Source: Phocaeicola sp. (GTDB lineage: Bacteria; Bacteroidota; Bacteroidia; Bacteroidales; Bacteroidaceae). From it: a DNA stretch of 18,217 bases. Both the position numbers and the translations under genes were made by a program. The stretch spans positions 1 to 18,217 of the forward strand of contig JAHHQV010000055.1 of the NCBI GenBank assembly GCA_020026175.1. Direction: 5' to 3'. The notes beneath the pieces were generated by a model. That model saw nothing but the letters and a program-made list of their open reading frames with translations. It was not told the DNA's origin and ran no database searches. Below are positions 7,077-14,750 of the stretch, piece after piece. The stretch's first letter is position 1; every line of letters starts with the position of its first letter.

Positions 7077-8978
7077 ATGAAACGAAGTATAGAACTGCTT
7101 GCTCCGGCAAAGAATCTGGAGTGTGGAATAGAGGCCGTTAATCATGGTGCCGATGCCGTGTATATAGGTGCTCCGCGTTTTGGTGCGCGAGCTGCTGCCG
7201 GAAATTCGCTCGAAGACATTGCTGCTTTGGTTGAGTACGCACATGTGTATGGAGTGAAGGTGTATGTGACTGTTAATACGATTCTTCATGATTATGAACT
7301 GAAGGACACGGAGGAAATGATTTGGGACTTGTATCGTGCAGGTGTAGATGCGTTGATAGTGCAGGATATGGGTATCACCGGACTTAATCTCCCTCCTATA
7401 CCACTTCATGCCAGTACGCAGACCGACAACCGTTCTGCACAAAAGGTAGACTTTTTGACCAAGGCAGGCTTTTCGCAGGTTGTGCTTGCCAGAGAACTGT
7501 CGGCACAAGAAATAGCCGAGATACATGCTGCATGTCCTGATACACGTCTTGAAGTGTTTGTACACGGGGCTTTGTGTGTGAGCTATAGCGGACAATGCTA
7601 TGTCAGTCAGTCATGTTACGGCCGTAGTGCCAATAGGGGAGAGTGTGCTCAGTTCTGTCGCCTTTCGTTCGATTTGGTAGATTCGGACGGCAAGGTAATA
7701 GATAAAGGCAAGCATTTTCTTTCATTGAAGGATATGAACCAGAGCGAGAATCTGGAGGAAATCATCGATGCTGGTGCAACGTCTCTTAAAATAGAGGGAA
7801 GACTAAAGGATGTGTCGTATGTAAAGAATGTTACCGCCTATTATCGCACTAAGCTGGATGAACTGTTCAGACGTAGGAAAGACTTGGTCAGAGCTTCGTC
7901 GGGCAGTGTGAAACTGATGTTTGTGCCTCAGCTTGACAAGAGTTTCAGTCGTGGATTTACCGATTATTTTCTTCACGGAAGAAATAAGGATATTTTTTCT
8001 TTCAACACTCCCAAGTCGTTGGGCGAGGAGATGGGTATGGTGAAGGAAATACGCGGCAATTCGCTTAATGTGGCTGGAGTGAAGCCTTTCAACAATGGTG
8101 ACGGAATATGCTATATAGATGATAACGGCAGACTTCAGGGCTTCCGTGTGAACCGTGTTGAGAATAACAGGCTTTTCTTGCAGGAACGCCCAAGGGTAAA
8201 ACCAAAAACTGTATTGTATCGTAATTTCGACAGCGAGTTTGAAAAAGTGATGCAAAAGAAGTCGGCCGAAAGGAAAATAGGTGTGGATATTACTCTGAGC
8301 GACAATAATTTCGGTTTTTCTCTTACTATGAGGGATGAAGATGGTGTGGAAGTGAGTGTTACCCTTCAGCGCGAAAAAGAACTGGCACGTAGTCCGCAGT
8401 CGGACAATCTTCGCAATCAGCTTGGCAAACTTGGAAATACTCCTTTCGAAGCAAAGGATGTGCGTCTTGATTTTGATGACAACTGGTTTATCCCGGCTTC
8501 CGAACTTTCTGATTTGCGTAGGTGTGGCGTTGAGAAACTTCTTTCTGCAAGAAAGATAAACTATCGTCGCGAGATAGGCGAGATGAAGGAAACTTCGCAC
8601 GTTTATCCTCTTGCTCCTACAGGCAGTGGTAATGTAGTATCGGGTGGCAGAAAACCTCAGGACGGAACTCTTACTTATCTTGGAAATGTGTTGAATGGTA
8701 AGGCTGTGGAGTTTTATCGTCGTCATGGAGTAAAAACAGTACTTCCTGCTTTCGAGAAGGAAGAACCGGAAGGAGCAGTACTTATGTTCTGCAAGCATTG
8801 TATCAGATATAGCATGGGGTGGTGTCCTGTGCGACAGAAAAGACATTCGCCGTATCGTGAACCTTATTATCTGGTAAGTACAGACGGAAGACGCTTCAGG
8901 CTGGATTTCGACTGCAAGCAGTGTATGATGAAGGTAAGTGCAGCAGGTTCGGTAGCTGATGGTTACGACAGACACTAA
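7077..8978 (+). CDS. U32-family protein, long form, RlhA (YdcP)-like rRNA hydroxylation factor
   Basis: 633 aa. The U32 'peptidase' family includes TrhP (tRNA wobble U34 hydroxylation, about 450 aa) and the longer RlhA (23S rRNA C2501 hydroxylation, about 650 aa). Length and a DUF3656-like middle point to the RlhA type; protease activity is not implied. The N-terminal barrel begins ELLAPAKN (6-13) with GADAVYIG (24-31). The family signature lies at 163-195 with Cys167, Cys174, Cys180, Cys190 and Cys194, expected to bind an iron or Fe-S cofactor. The C-terminus adds a second cluster: Cys572, Cys575, Cys583, Cys613 and Cys616. The start at 7077 is 12 nt after metA on the same strand. A strong terminator lies about 55 nt after its stop. 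RlhA over TrhP is an inference. Confidence 0.87.
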   Translation: MKRSIELLAPAKNLECGIEAVNHGADAVYIGAPRFGARAAAGNSLEDIAALVEYAHVYGVKVYVTVNTILHDYELKDTEEMIWDLYRAGVDALIVQDMGITGLNLPPIPLHASTQTDNRSAQKVDFLTKAGFSQVVLARELSAQEIAEIHAACPDTRLEVFVHGALCVSYSGQCYVSQSCYGRSANRGECAQFCRLSFDLVDSDGKVIDKGKHFLSLKDMNQSENLEEIIDAGATSLKIEGRLKDVSYVKNVTAYYRTKLDELFRRRKDLVRASSGSVKLMFVPQLDKSFSRGFTDYFLHGRNKDIFSFNTPKSLGEEMGMVKEIRGNSLNVAGVKPFNNGDGICYIDDNGRLQGFRVNRVENNRLFLQERPRVKPKTVLYRNFDSEFEKVMQKKSAERKIGVDITLSDNNFGFSLTMRDEDGVEVSVTLQREKELARSPQSDNLRNQLGKLGNTPFEAKDVRLDFDDNWFIPASELSDLRRCGVEKLLSARKINYRREIGEMKETSHVYPLAPTGSGNVVSGGRKPQDGTLTYLGNVLNGKAVEFYRRHGVKTVLPAFEKEEPEGAVLMFCKHCIRYSMGWCPVRQKRHSPYREPYYLVSTDGRRFRLDFDCKQCMMKVSAAGSVADGYDRH

Positions 8979-9033
8979 AAGACTGATGCCTTTGAGGTGT
9001 GTACTCCATAGTTGTATTCTACACAATAGAAAA

Positions 9034-9088
9034 AAACAGCAAGTGAAAGAATTGAATTCTCTTATCTTTCGCTTGCTGTTTCTTTTAT
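9034..9088. terminator. Strong rho-independent terminator after the metA-U32 unit
   Basis: AAACAGCAAGTGAAAG (9034-9049) pairs with CTTTCGCTTGCTGTTT (9066-9081) over 16 bp with a single G-T wobble (9044/9071), plus A9050-T9065. The loop is about 14 nt. CTTTTAT follows on the right. On the left an A-run (9031-9036) would give a U-tract for leftward transcription too. Confidence 0.88.
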
Positions 9089-9366
9089 ATCATTAAAATG
9101 CTAATTTTTCAGTCTAATGGTAAGCGGCTTCCTTTTCCTATTTCAATTTATATGGTCAATGTCCTGTCATACGCTTCTACAGAATCTTTTGATATGGACT
9201 GTCCCAGTCCGCAACCATGTAAATTGTCTTATGTTGGATAACTCAAATTGTCATCAGAATAGCATTCACTAAAAAGCCGGAAACTTAAGCATACATAATA
9301 CTTCAGGTGAAGATACCGATACCTTCTAATTTTGATAGGGATGCCCTATTGTTTTGAAAAAGTTTA
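9089..9366. other. Intergenic stretch without a convincing gene
   Basis: Between the U32 terminator and the GH20 promoter I find no RNA gene and no convincing coding region. A 47-codon open frame on plus (9098-9241) has no promoter, no family resemblance I can name and mixed composition. A small perfect hairpin, GGACT/AGTCC with loop GTCCC, lies inside it at 9196-9210. The stretch may be a decayed gene remnant or a regulatory leader region. Confidence 0.5.
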
Positions 9367-9374
9367 TATTTTTG
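9367..9374 (+). promoter_or_regulatory. -7 box of the probable GH20 gene promoter
   Basis: TATTTTTG matches TAnnTTTG exactly. A start site just downstream would leave a leader of about 50 nt before the ATG at 9432. No TTG lies at 19-20 nt upstream; the nearest (9349-9351) is 15 nt away. The promoter may therefore be weak or activator-dependent. Confidence 0.5.
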
Positions 9375-9431
9375 TAGACTATAACACATTATAGTAGTAT
9401 ATACAAGATTTCTTTACTTAATCAAACATAA

Positions 9432-11408
9432 ATGAATATCATGAATATTAAGAAGTATTTTTTTATTCCATTGGCATTTAGCGGATTGCTTTTTGCCGGT
9501 TGTGAAAGTTCAAAAACAGTGGAAGGCTCGGTGTCGTTGATACCCGAAGTGAAGTCTGTAGAGTTTGGCAGAGGCACTTTGCCATTGACATCATTGCAAG
9601 GCATCAAGTGCGATGCCGAATGGAACGATATAGTCGGAAACTTCATCGTAGACTTGTCTGGCGTGACAGGAATCAGGCTGAACAAAGTTGACATTTCGTC
9701 GGCTGATATAGTAATAGTAAAGGATGCAGACCTTTCGGGCGAAGCATATAGCCTTTTGATAGAGAACGATGGCATCAAGATAAATTCGGGTACCGATGAA
9801 GGAGTGTCACGCGCCTTGTCTACACTGTTGCAGATTATACTTACTGCCGAAAACGGTAACCTTTCATCGCTCTACATCAGCGATGAACCGAGATTCGGAT
9901 ACAGAGGCCTTATGATAGACTGTAGCCGCCATTTCTGGACAGTAGACGAACTGAAGGAATCAATACGTCATATGGCTTTCTTCAAGCTGAATACCCTGCA
10001 TCTGCACCTCACCGACAACAATGCATGGCGTATGGCTATGGATAAATATCCCGAACTCACAGAAAAAGGTACATATTATAAAGACTATCCTGAGTTGTCG
10101 GGCAAGTATTACACCAAGGTCGACCTTAAAGAAATAGTCCGTTATGCAGCGTTGTATGGCATAGAGGTTATTCCCGAAGTCGACTTGCCCGGACATGCAA
10201 CAGCCTTGCTTGCAGCCCTGCCACATCTGTCGTGCAACGGAGGACACTTTGAGGCCTATCCCGAAGAAATGCCTTTATCATCTCGCAAGCGTGGCAATGA
10301 AAACATGATTTGTGTAGGCAACAAGGCATCTTATAAATTTGCCGAAGACGTAGTAAACGAACTGGTAGATATATTCCCTTCAAAATATATACATCTTGGT
10401 GGCGATGAAGTACCTACAGGCGTATGGCAAAAATGCTCTAAATGTATGGCACTATACAAGGCAGAAGGAATGAAGTCGGCTGGCGAACTTCAAGATTATT
10501 TTACACACAAGATGAGAGAAATAGTCAGTGCAAAAGGCAAGACAATGTTGGGCTGGGATGAGATAAACGACAGACATGCTGCTACACCAGACGATGTATT
10601 GGCTATATGGAGAAATGATGGAATAAGTCAGCAAAAAGAAGCGTTGGAGCGCAATATCCCTGTTATAATGTGTCCTCAGCACGGATGCTACATGGACTGG
10701 GGATATGCAGGAAACTCTGTGCGCAAGTCTTACGAATGGGATCCGGTATTGCCAGAAGTGACAAAAGAAAAAGAATCGTTGATATTGGGCGGACAGGGGG
10801 CATTGTGGACAGAAAGAGTGGCTACACAGTCTCGTCTGGAGTGGATGCTTTATCCTCGCATGTCGGCATTGGCAGAAGTGTTGTGGAGCCCTAAAGAAAA
10901 ACGCAACTGGGACAGCTTCTACACCCGTATCACTTCTTATTATCCATTGATGGAGAAACTTGGCATAAACTTCTATGAAGATGATGCTCTTAATGAAAAG
11001 GAATTTGCCCCAACAGGAGAAAAACCTGCATTGGTACGTGCTGCAACTGTAGAAACCAATATTCCGCTGAACAATCCATATTATCCTGAATATGCTTTCG
11101 ACGGTCGAAACAACTCTTTCTTCTGGGGAGGAAGTACTATAGGAAAGGGACATCATTTCACAGTAGTGATGACAGAACAAGTTCTGGTGAATGAGATAGA
11201 GGTTATAACTGGCGATTCTAAGGACTATATAACAAAAGCCGACCTTATGGTAAGTGCTGATGGCAAGAAATTCGAAAAGGTTGGTACGTTTGATGAGTAT
11301 GGACAATCTAAAGTGAAGATTGGCGGAAAGTCGGTAAAGGCAGTCAAGATAGAAGTTACAGGGCAACATACTTGCTGGCCTATAATAAAGGAAATCATAT
11401 TGAAATGA
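9432..11408 (+). CDS. GH20 beta-N-acetylhexosaminidase lipoprotein with C-terminal F5/8C module
   Basis: 658 aa. Removes terminal beta-linked GlcNAc or GalNAc from glycans, probably as a lipid-anchored cell-envelope enzyme. The signal ends in a lipobox LFAGC with Cys24. A GH20b-type N-terminal domain covers about 30-150. The catalytic barrel starts near 153 (RFGYRGLMIDCSRHFW) and has HLHLTDNNAWR (190-200), PEVDLPGHA (248-256) and HLGGDEVPTG (321-330). Asp325-Glu326 are the expected substrate-assisted catalytic pair. Residues about 545-658 look like an F5/8C (discoidin, CBM32-like) sugar-binding module. The start at 9432 is used; a second Met three codons later gives the same signal peptide. 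It is alone on plus, convergent with a SusCD operon, and fits a host-glycan (N-glycan or mucin-like) degradation role. Confidence 0.94.
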   Translation: MNIMNIKKYFFIPLAFSGLLFAGCESSKTVEGSVSLIPEVKSVEFGRGTLPLTSLQGIKCDAEWNDIVGNFIVDLSGVTGIRLNKVDISSADIVIVKDADLSGEAYSLLIENDGIKINSGTDEGVSRALSTLLQIILTAENGNLSSLYISDEPRFGYRGLMIDCSRHFWTVDELKESIRHMAFFKLNTLHLHLTDNNAWRMAMDKYPELTEKGTYYKDYPELSGKYYTKVDLKEIVRYAALYGIEVIPEVDLPGHATALLAALPHLSCNGGHFEAYPEEMPLSSRKRGNENMICVGNKASYKFAEDVVNELVDIFPSKYIHLGGDEVPTGVWQKCSKCMALYKAEGMKSAGELQDYFTHKMREIVSAKGKTMLGWDEINDRHAATPDDVLAIWRNDGISQQKEALERNIPVIMCPQHGCYMDWGYAGNSVRKSYEWDPVLPEVTKEKESLILGGQGALWTERVATQSRLEWMLYPRMSALAEVLWSPKEKRNWDSFYTRITSYYPLMEKLGINFYEDDALNEKEFAPTGEKPALVRAATVETNIPLNNPYYPEYAFDGRNNSFFWGGSTIGKGHHFTVVMTEQVLVNEIEVITGDSKDYITKADLMVSADGKKFEKVGTFDEYGQSKVKIGGKSVKAVKIEVTGQHTCWPIIKEIILK

Positions 11409-11409
11409 T

Positions 11410-11465
11410 AATAAAGAAGACGATGATTTTTTACAATAGTAAATAAAATCATCGTCTTCTTTATT
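11410..11465. terminator. Bidirectional terminator, perfect 21-bp AT-rich stem
   Basis: Positions 11410-11430 pair without mismatch to 11445-11465, with a 14-nt loop. The stem centres on GAAGACGATGA and ends in AATAAA/TTTATT on the outside, with TTTATAA beyond. It lies between the GH20 stop (11408) and the stop of the convergent operon (11493), so it can end transcription from both sides. Confidence 0.9.
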
Positions 11466-11492
11466 TATAAAAACCAATGACAGGCTATGTCA

Positions 11493-12812
11493 TTAATTGA
11501 TAATTTCTCCACGGACTTCAACTTCTCTAATAGCAGCGATAGTAGAATTACCACCAGAATCAGGAATAACTAGTTTAAGGTATTTTCCAGCACTCTTTTT
11601 TACATTATATACTAAATAGTCATCAATGTTGGTGAACGAAAACTCTCCAATAAAATCCCAGTTAGTCTTGTTGTCACTTACATAAAATTGCAATAATTTA
11701 AGAGGATTGTTGCTGTTTTGTCCACGTGGTAAAACTTCCACTTGAGATATGTCAATCTTTTTGTTTAGATCTATAACTATCTCATAAGGCAATGGATCAG
11801 AGCCTCCTTTCCATTTTGCATGCCAGAAAGTTTTAGTATCACCGTCAATCAAGTGTATTGCTCTACCATTGTTTGCACCTTCTCCAGAAGTTTCTTCTGT
11901 AGTAGTTGATGCAATTTTCCAGTCAGACTTGTTTATTTTTTCTCCTAATTTTGTTATTTTGAGTATGGCTCTTGCATTTTCGTCTTTTTTTATCGATACA
12001 TCAGCTGTAATGTCTTTTAGCTTTATCGGTAGCAAGAAATTTCCGGATTTAATTTTTGAATTATTGATTTTATATTCAATAAAATCAGAACTCTTATCAG
12101 GAGTTAATGAAATCTTTTGTTCAGAAGAGTAGCAGTCTTTAGGCAATAAACTAAAATATGTATTGTTAGTTTTATTGTATTTTTCCACATATTCTTCATC
12201 AACACATGTTGTAGCAGTGATATTCCATTGATTTGTAAAAGGAACACCTACATTGACTTTTGCCAAGTCACCATTTATTGATATCAAACCTTTATCCATT
12301 AAAGTCACGATAGCTTCTGAAACGTTGAAGTCATATATTATTTCAGAACGTCCATTGAAGAACGGCATACCGTCAGATTTCATTTTAAGAGGTAGTATAT
12401 ACATGTTTTTATCATATATATTTCCGTTAGCTTCTAAAATCTTACTTGGATTGTATTTTATTTGTCCTTTAAAGATTCTTTCTTTTCCTTCAATTTTTAT
12501 TGTTGGAGTTAAAATCTCGTAACAATCTTTTGGCAACAATTTCAGCTCTTTGTTTTGAGCATTACTTATAGAATCAATCACAGTGTCATCTACTACTATT
12601 TCTATATTCGAAGGAGTAGAAGTAAATCCACCCCTTTGAATGAATATATCTTCAGTCTGTTCAATTCCTACATTGTAAGATTGTAGTGTCTTGATTCCAG
12701 GATTACTCAAAGTTAAGACTCCATCATAAAATTTAGAATAGTCTTCTGTATCAGAACAACTTCCTAAGCTTATAGACAAAGCTAATATAGATAAATATTT
12801 ATAGTATTTCAT
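11493..12812 (-). CDS. Lipoprotein with two DUF1735-type repeats and C-terminal F5/8C domain (surface glycan-binding candidate)
   Basis: 439 aa from the ATG at 12812. Probably a cell-surface glycan-binding protein working with SusCD; no catalytic motif is seen. The signal ends LGSC (Cys19). Two similar units follow: each has the identical heptapeptide LLPKDCY (92-98 and 222-228) and then a matching strand (YILPLKMKS, FLLPIKLKD). This is the pattern of repeated DUF1735 (BT_3987-like N-terminal) domains. Residues about 293-439 form an F5/8C (discoidin) module (IDGDTKTFWHA, LPYEIVIDL, YLKLVIP, REVEVRG). An in-frame ATG at 12848 would add 12 basic residues ahead of the signal and overlap the SusD gene, so 12812 is preferred; it follows an A-rich leader 29 nt after the SusD stop. 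Hand counts give about 27-30% GC in two sampled 60-base lines, well below the neighbours. Confidence 0.85.
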   Translation of the reverse strand: MKYYKYLSILALSISLGSCSDTEDYSKFYDGVLTLSNPGIKTLQSYNVGIEQTEDIFIQRGGFTSTPSNIEIVVDDTVIDSISNAQNKELKLLPKDCYEILTPTIKIEGKERIFKGQIKYNPSKILEANGNIYDKNMYILPLKMKSDGMPFFNGRSEIIYDFNVSEAIVTLMDKGLISINGDLAKVNVGVPFTNQWNITATTCVDEEYVEKYNKTNNTYFSLLPKDCYSSEQKISLTPDKSSDFIEYKINNSKIKSGNFLLPIKLKDITADVSIKKDENARAILKITKLGEKINKSDWKIASTTTEETSGEGANNGRAIHLIDGDTKTFWHAKWKGGSDPLPYEIVIDLNKKIDISQVEVLPRGQNSNNPLKLLQFYVSDNKTNWDFIGEFSFTNIDDYLVYNVKKSAGKYLKLVIPDSGGNSTIAAIREVEVRGEIIN

Positions 12813-12841
12813 ATTTTTAAATTTTGTTCTTTTATATATAA

Positions 12842-14737
12842 TTACCATCCAGGATTTTGTATAAGATTTCCTTTGGATTTTCTGATTTCTGAATCAGGGA
12901 TAGGGTATAAATACATCTTTCTGTTGAAGACAATTGGAGATACCTCTACAACTCTGTTAAAATCTTCAAGGCTTCCATCTTGTCCTTTAGTATTCATGCC
13001 GTGAGCAAAACCAAATTGTCTTCCTTCTCCATTCTTGTCAGCAATCATCCATCGGCGCACATCAAAATATCTCTGACCTTCTGTTGCAAGCTCAATTTGT
13101 CTTTCTCTTTGTATAGCAGCTCTTTGAAGTTCTTTGTTTCCGATTATAGCAGGATTCAGCTTTTCAATATCAGGAATACCGGCACGGGTTCTTACCTTGT
13201 TCAAATATTCAAGTACAATGGGGTCTTTGGAATTTACCTCATTGGCAGCTTCGGCATACAGTAAATATAAATCGGCCAAGCGGAATATGATAGAAGGTCT
13301 GAATTTGGATGCTACACCAGGATTTGTTTTGCTTACACTACGGTTAAATCTTTTGAATAGCATATATCCGGTTTTTGTAGCCTGACCACTCTGAACACCT
13401 GCATTCCCTCCAAAGTAGAAATGTGTAGTATTGCAAGATACAGGCCATTGTCTTCCTTCAAAGAATACAGTGTTGTAGAATCTTGGTTCTCGGTTTAGGT
13501 TACGGTTCAATACTTCTACTTCAGTATATTTTTTTGATAAACCATCTATGTTATTATCCTTATATTTACCTGTTCCATTTTCTTTATATAAAGGAGATTT
13601 TGGCAGATATGCAGTAGCCTGTACTGGAAGGCCGTCACTCATATAAAAGGCATCTACTAGTTCTTGGGTAACACCAGTTGACCCGAGTCCGTTCTTTTCA
13701 GACTTAGGAACGATTCTTCTGTCAAACGAGTCTCCGTCAAGACCTCCCCACGAATTGTTGGCAGTAGCCCAAATAATTTCTTTATTATACTCTTGGAAAA
13801 GTGTATAAAGAGTCTTTTCATAATCAATCATTTGGACATCACTATGGCTGTCAGTATTTGTTTGGTATACTTTATGCAGCTCGTATCTTCCTTTAGCATA
13901 ATCAATAAAATCTTTACAAGCACTTAATGCTTTTTCCCATTTTTTAGGATCATTTTCAGGGTAAAGTTGTTTGCCGTCAGGGTTTTTTAATGATAAGGCT
14001 TCAGCGTATCCACCGTTAAGTAGTGGACTGGCTGCATACATCCACATTTTTGCTCTCACAGCCAAAGCTACACCTTTGGTTGGCCATCCTTTATATTCAT
14101 CTTCCTCTATAGGTTCTTGTCTTAGTTCATTGGCAGAAGAAAGAAATTCGGCGTCAAGATACTCCAAGACTTCATCAATAGAGTTACGGCAATAATCCTG
14201 GCTTTCTGTAGGGTCAAAAAGTTTGTCTTTGACTAAAATTATAGCTCCATATTGTTCAAACAGAAGATAATGATAAAAAGCTCTCATGAATCTGGCGTTA
14301 GCTTTCATATCCTTCAGTTCATCTTCCTGCAAATTATCTCCTTGTGTACCTCCTGTAACTATAGGATGTGCTTTTTCAAGGAATATATTAGCTTGCCTGA
14401 TAAGTTTGTAGCACATGCCATATCTGTGAAAACTTACGGTGCTGGCATTTTTGTCACTGCTGTTGTAGTTGGCTGCATCGCCGTATCCTGTTACAAGTTC
14501 ATCACAGATGGAAGTCCATGGGTTTTGAAATCCTGAAATTCCAGAATGATTAATTCCTGAATAGTCGGGAATTTTGGAAAATATGTTTGCATACCATCTT
14601 TTGGTATAGTTGACATTTTCGAAAACTTCGTCAGTGTTTTGTAGACCGCCTGCAAGTTGGTTCGAAACATCTAGATAATCACAAGAGCTTAATGACAAAA
14701 GCAATGCGGATACGGTTATAAATAATTTTTTCTTCAT
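12842..14737 (-). CDS. SusD/RagB-family outer-membrane glycan-binding lipoprotein
   Basis: 631 aa from the ATG at 14737. Lipid-anchored lid of a SusCD transporter that captures oligosaccharide at the cell surface. The signal ends in a lipobox SLSSC with Cys19, followed by DYLDVSN. The N-terminal SusD-like region includes NARFMRAFYHYLLFEQYG (about 140-157), typical of the TPR-like helical fold. The C-terminal RagB/SusD region has RLADLYLLYAEAANEV, YLNKVRTRAGIP and RERQIELATEGQRYFDVRRW, the strongest family marks, and the usual end YPIPDSEI...NPGW. Extending the frame upstream would use a TTG at 14767 and overlap the SusC gene; the ATG at 14737 puts the signal peptide at the N-terminus and leaves 13 nt after the SusC stop. 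The glycan ligand cannot be read from sequence. Confidence 0.95.
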   Translation of the reverse strand: MKKKLFITVSALLLSLSSCDYLDVSNQLAGGLQNTDEVFENVNYTKRWYANIFSKIPDYSGINHSGISGFQNPWTSICDELVTGYGDAANYNSSDKNASTVSFHRYGMCYKLIRQANIFLEKAHPIVTGGTQGDNLQEDELKDMKANARFMRAFYHYLLFEQYGAIILVKDKLFDPTESQDYCRNSIDEVLEYLDAEFLSSANELRQEPIEEDEYKGWPTKGVALAVRAKMWMYAASPLLNGGYAEALSLKNPDGKQLYPENDPKKWEKALSACKDFIDYAKGRYELHKVYQTNTDSHSDVQMIDYEKTLYTLFQEYNKEIIWATANNSWGGLDGDSFDRRIVPKSEKNGLGSTGVTQELVDAFYMSDGLPVQATAYLPKSPLYKENGTGKYKDNNIDGLSKKYTEVEVLNRNLNREPRFYNTVFFEGRQWPVSCNTTHFYFGGNAGVQSGQATKTGYMLFKRFNRSVSKTNPGVASKFRPSIIFRLADLYLLYAEAANEVNSKDPIVLEYLNKVRTRAGIPDIEKLNPAIIGNKELQRAAIQRERQIELATEGQRYFDVRRWMIADKNGEGRQFGFAHGMNTKGQDGSLEDFNRVVEVSPIVFNRKMYLYPIPDSEIRKSKGNLIQNPGW

Positions 14738-14750
14738 CTTTGTTTGTTTT

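Noticed and set aside
6153..7595. 480-codon antisense open frame spanning metA and the start of the U32 gene
   Set aside because: It crosses two unrelated, well-supported genes on the other strand and encodes a low-likelihood protein with no family resemblance; a chance open frame.
7803..9026. 407-codon antisense open frame opposite the U32 gene
   Set aside because: Same situation: opposite a clear coding frame, no motifs, odd composition.
9098..9241. 47-codon plus-strand frame after the U32 terminator
   Set aside because: No promoter between the terminator and the ATG, no recognisable motif, and a length expected by chance; kept only as part of the gap description.
12813..12848. Upstream ATG (12848) extending the DUF1735 lipoprotein by 12 residues
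   Set aside because: It overlaps the end of the SusD gene and puts a charged extension before the lipoprotein signal; the ATG at 12812 gives a normal signal peptide.
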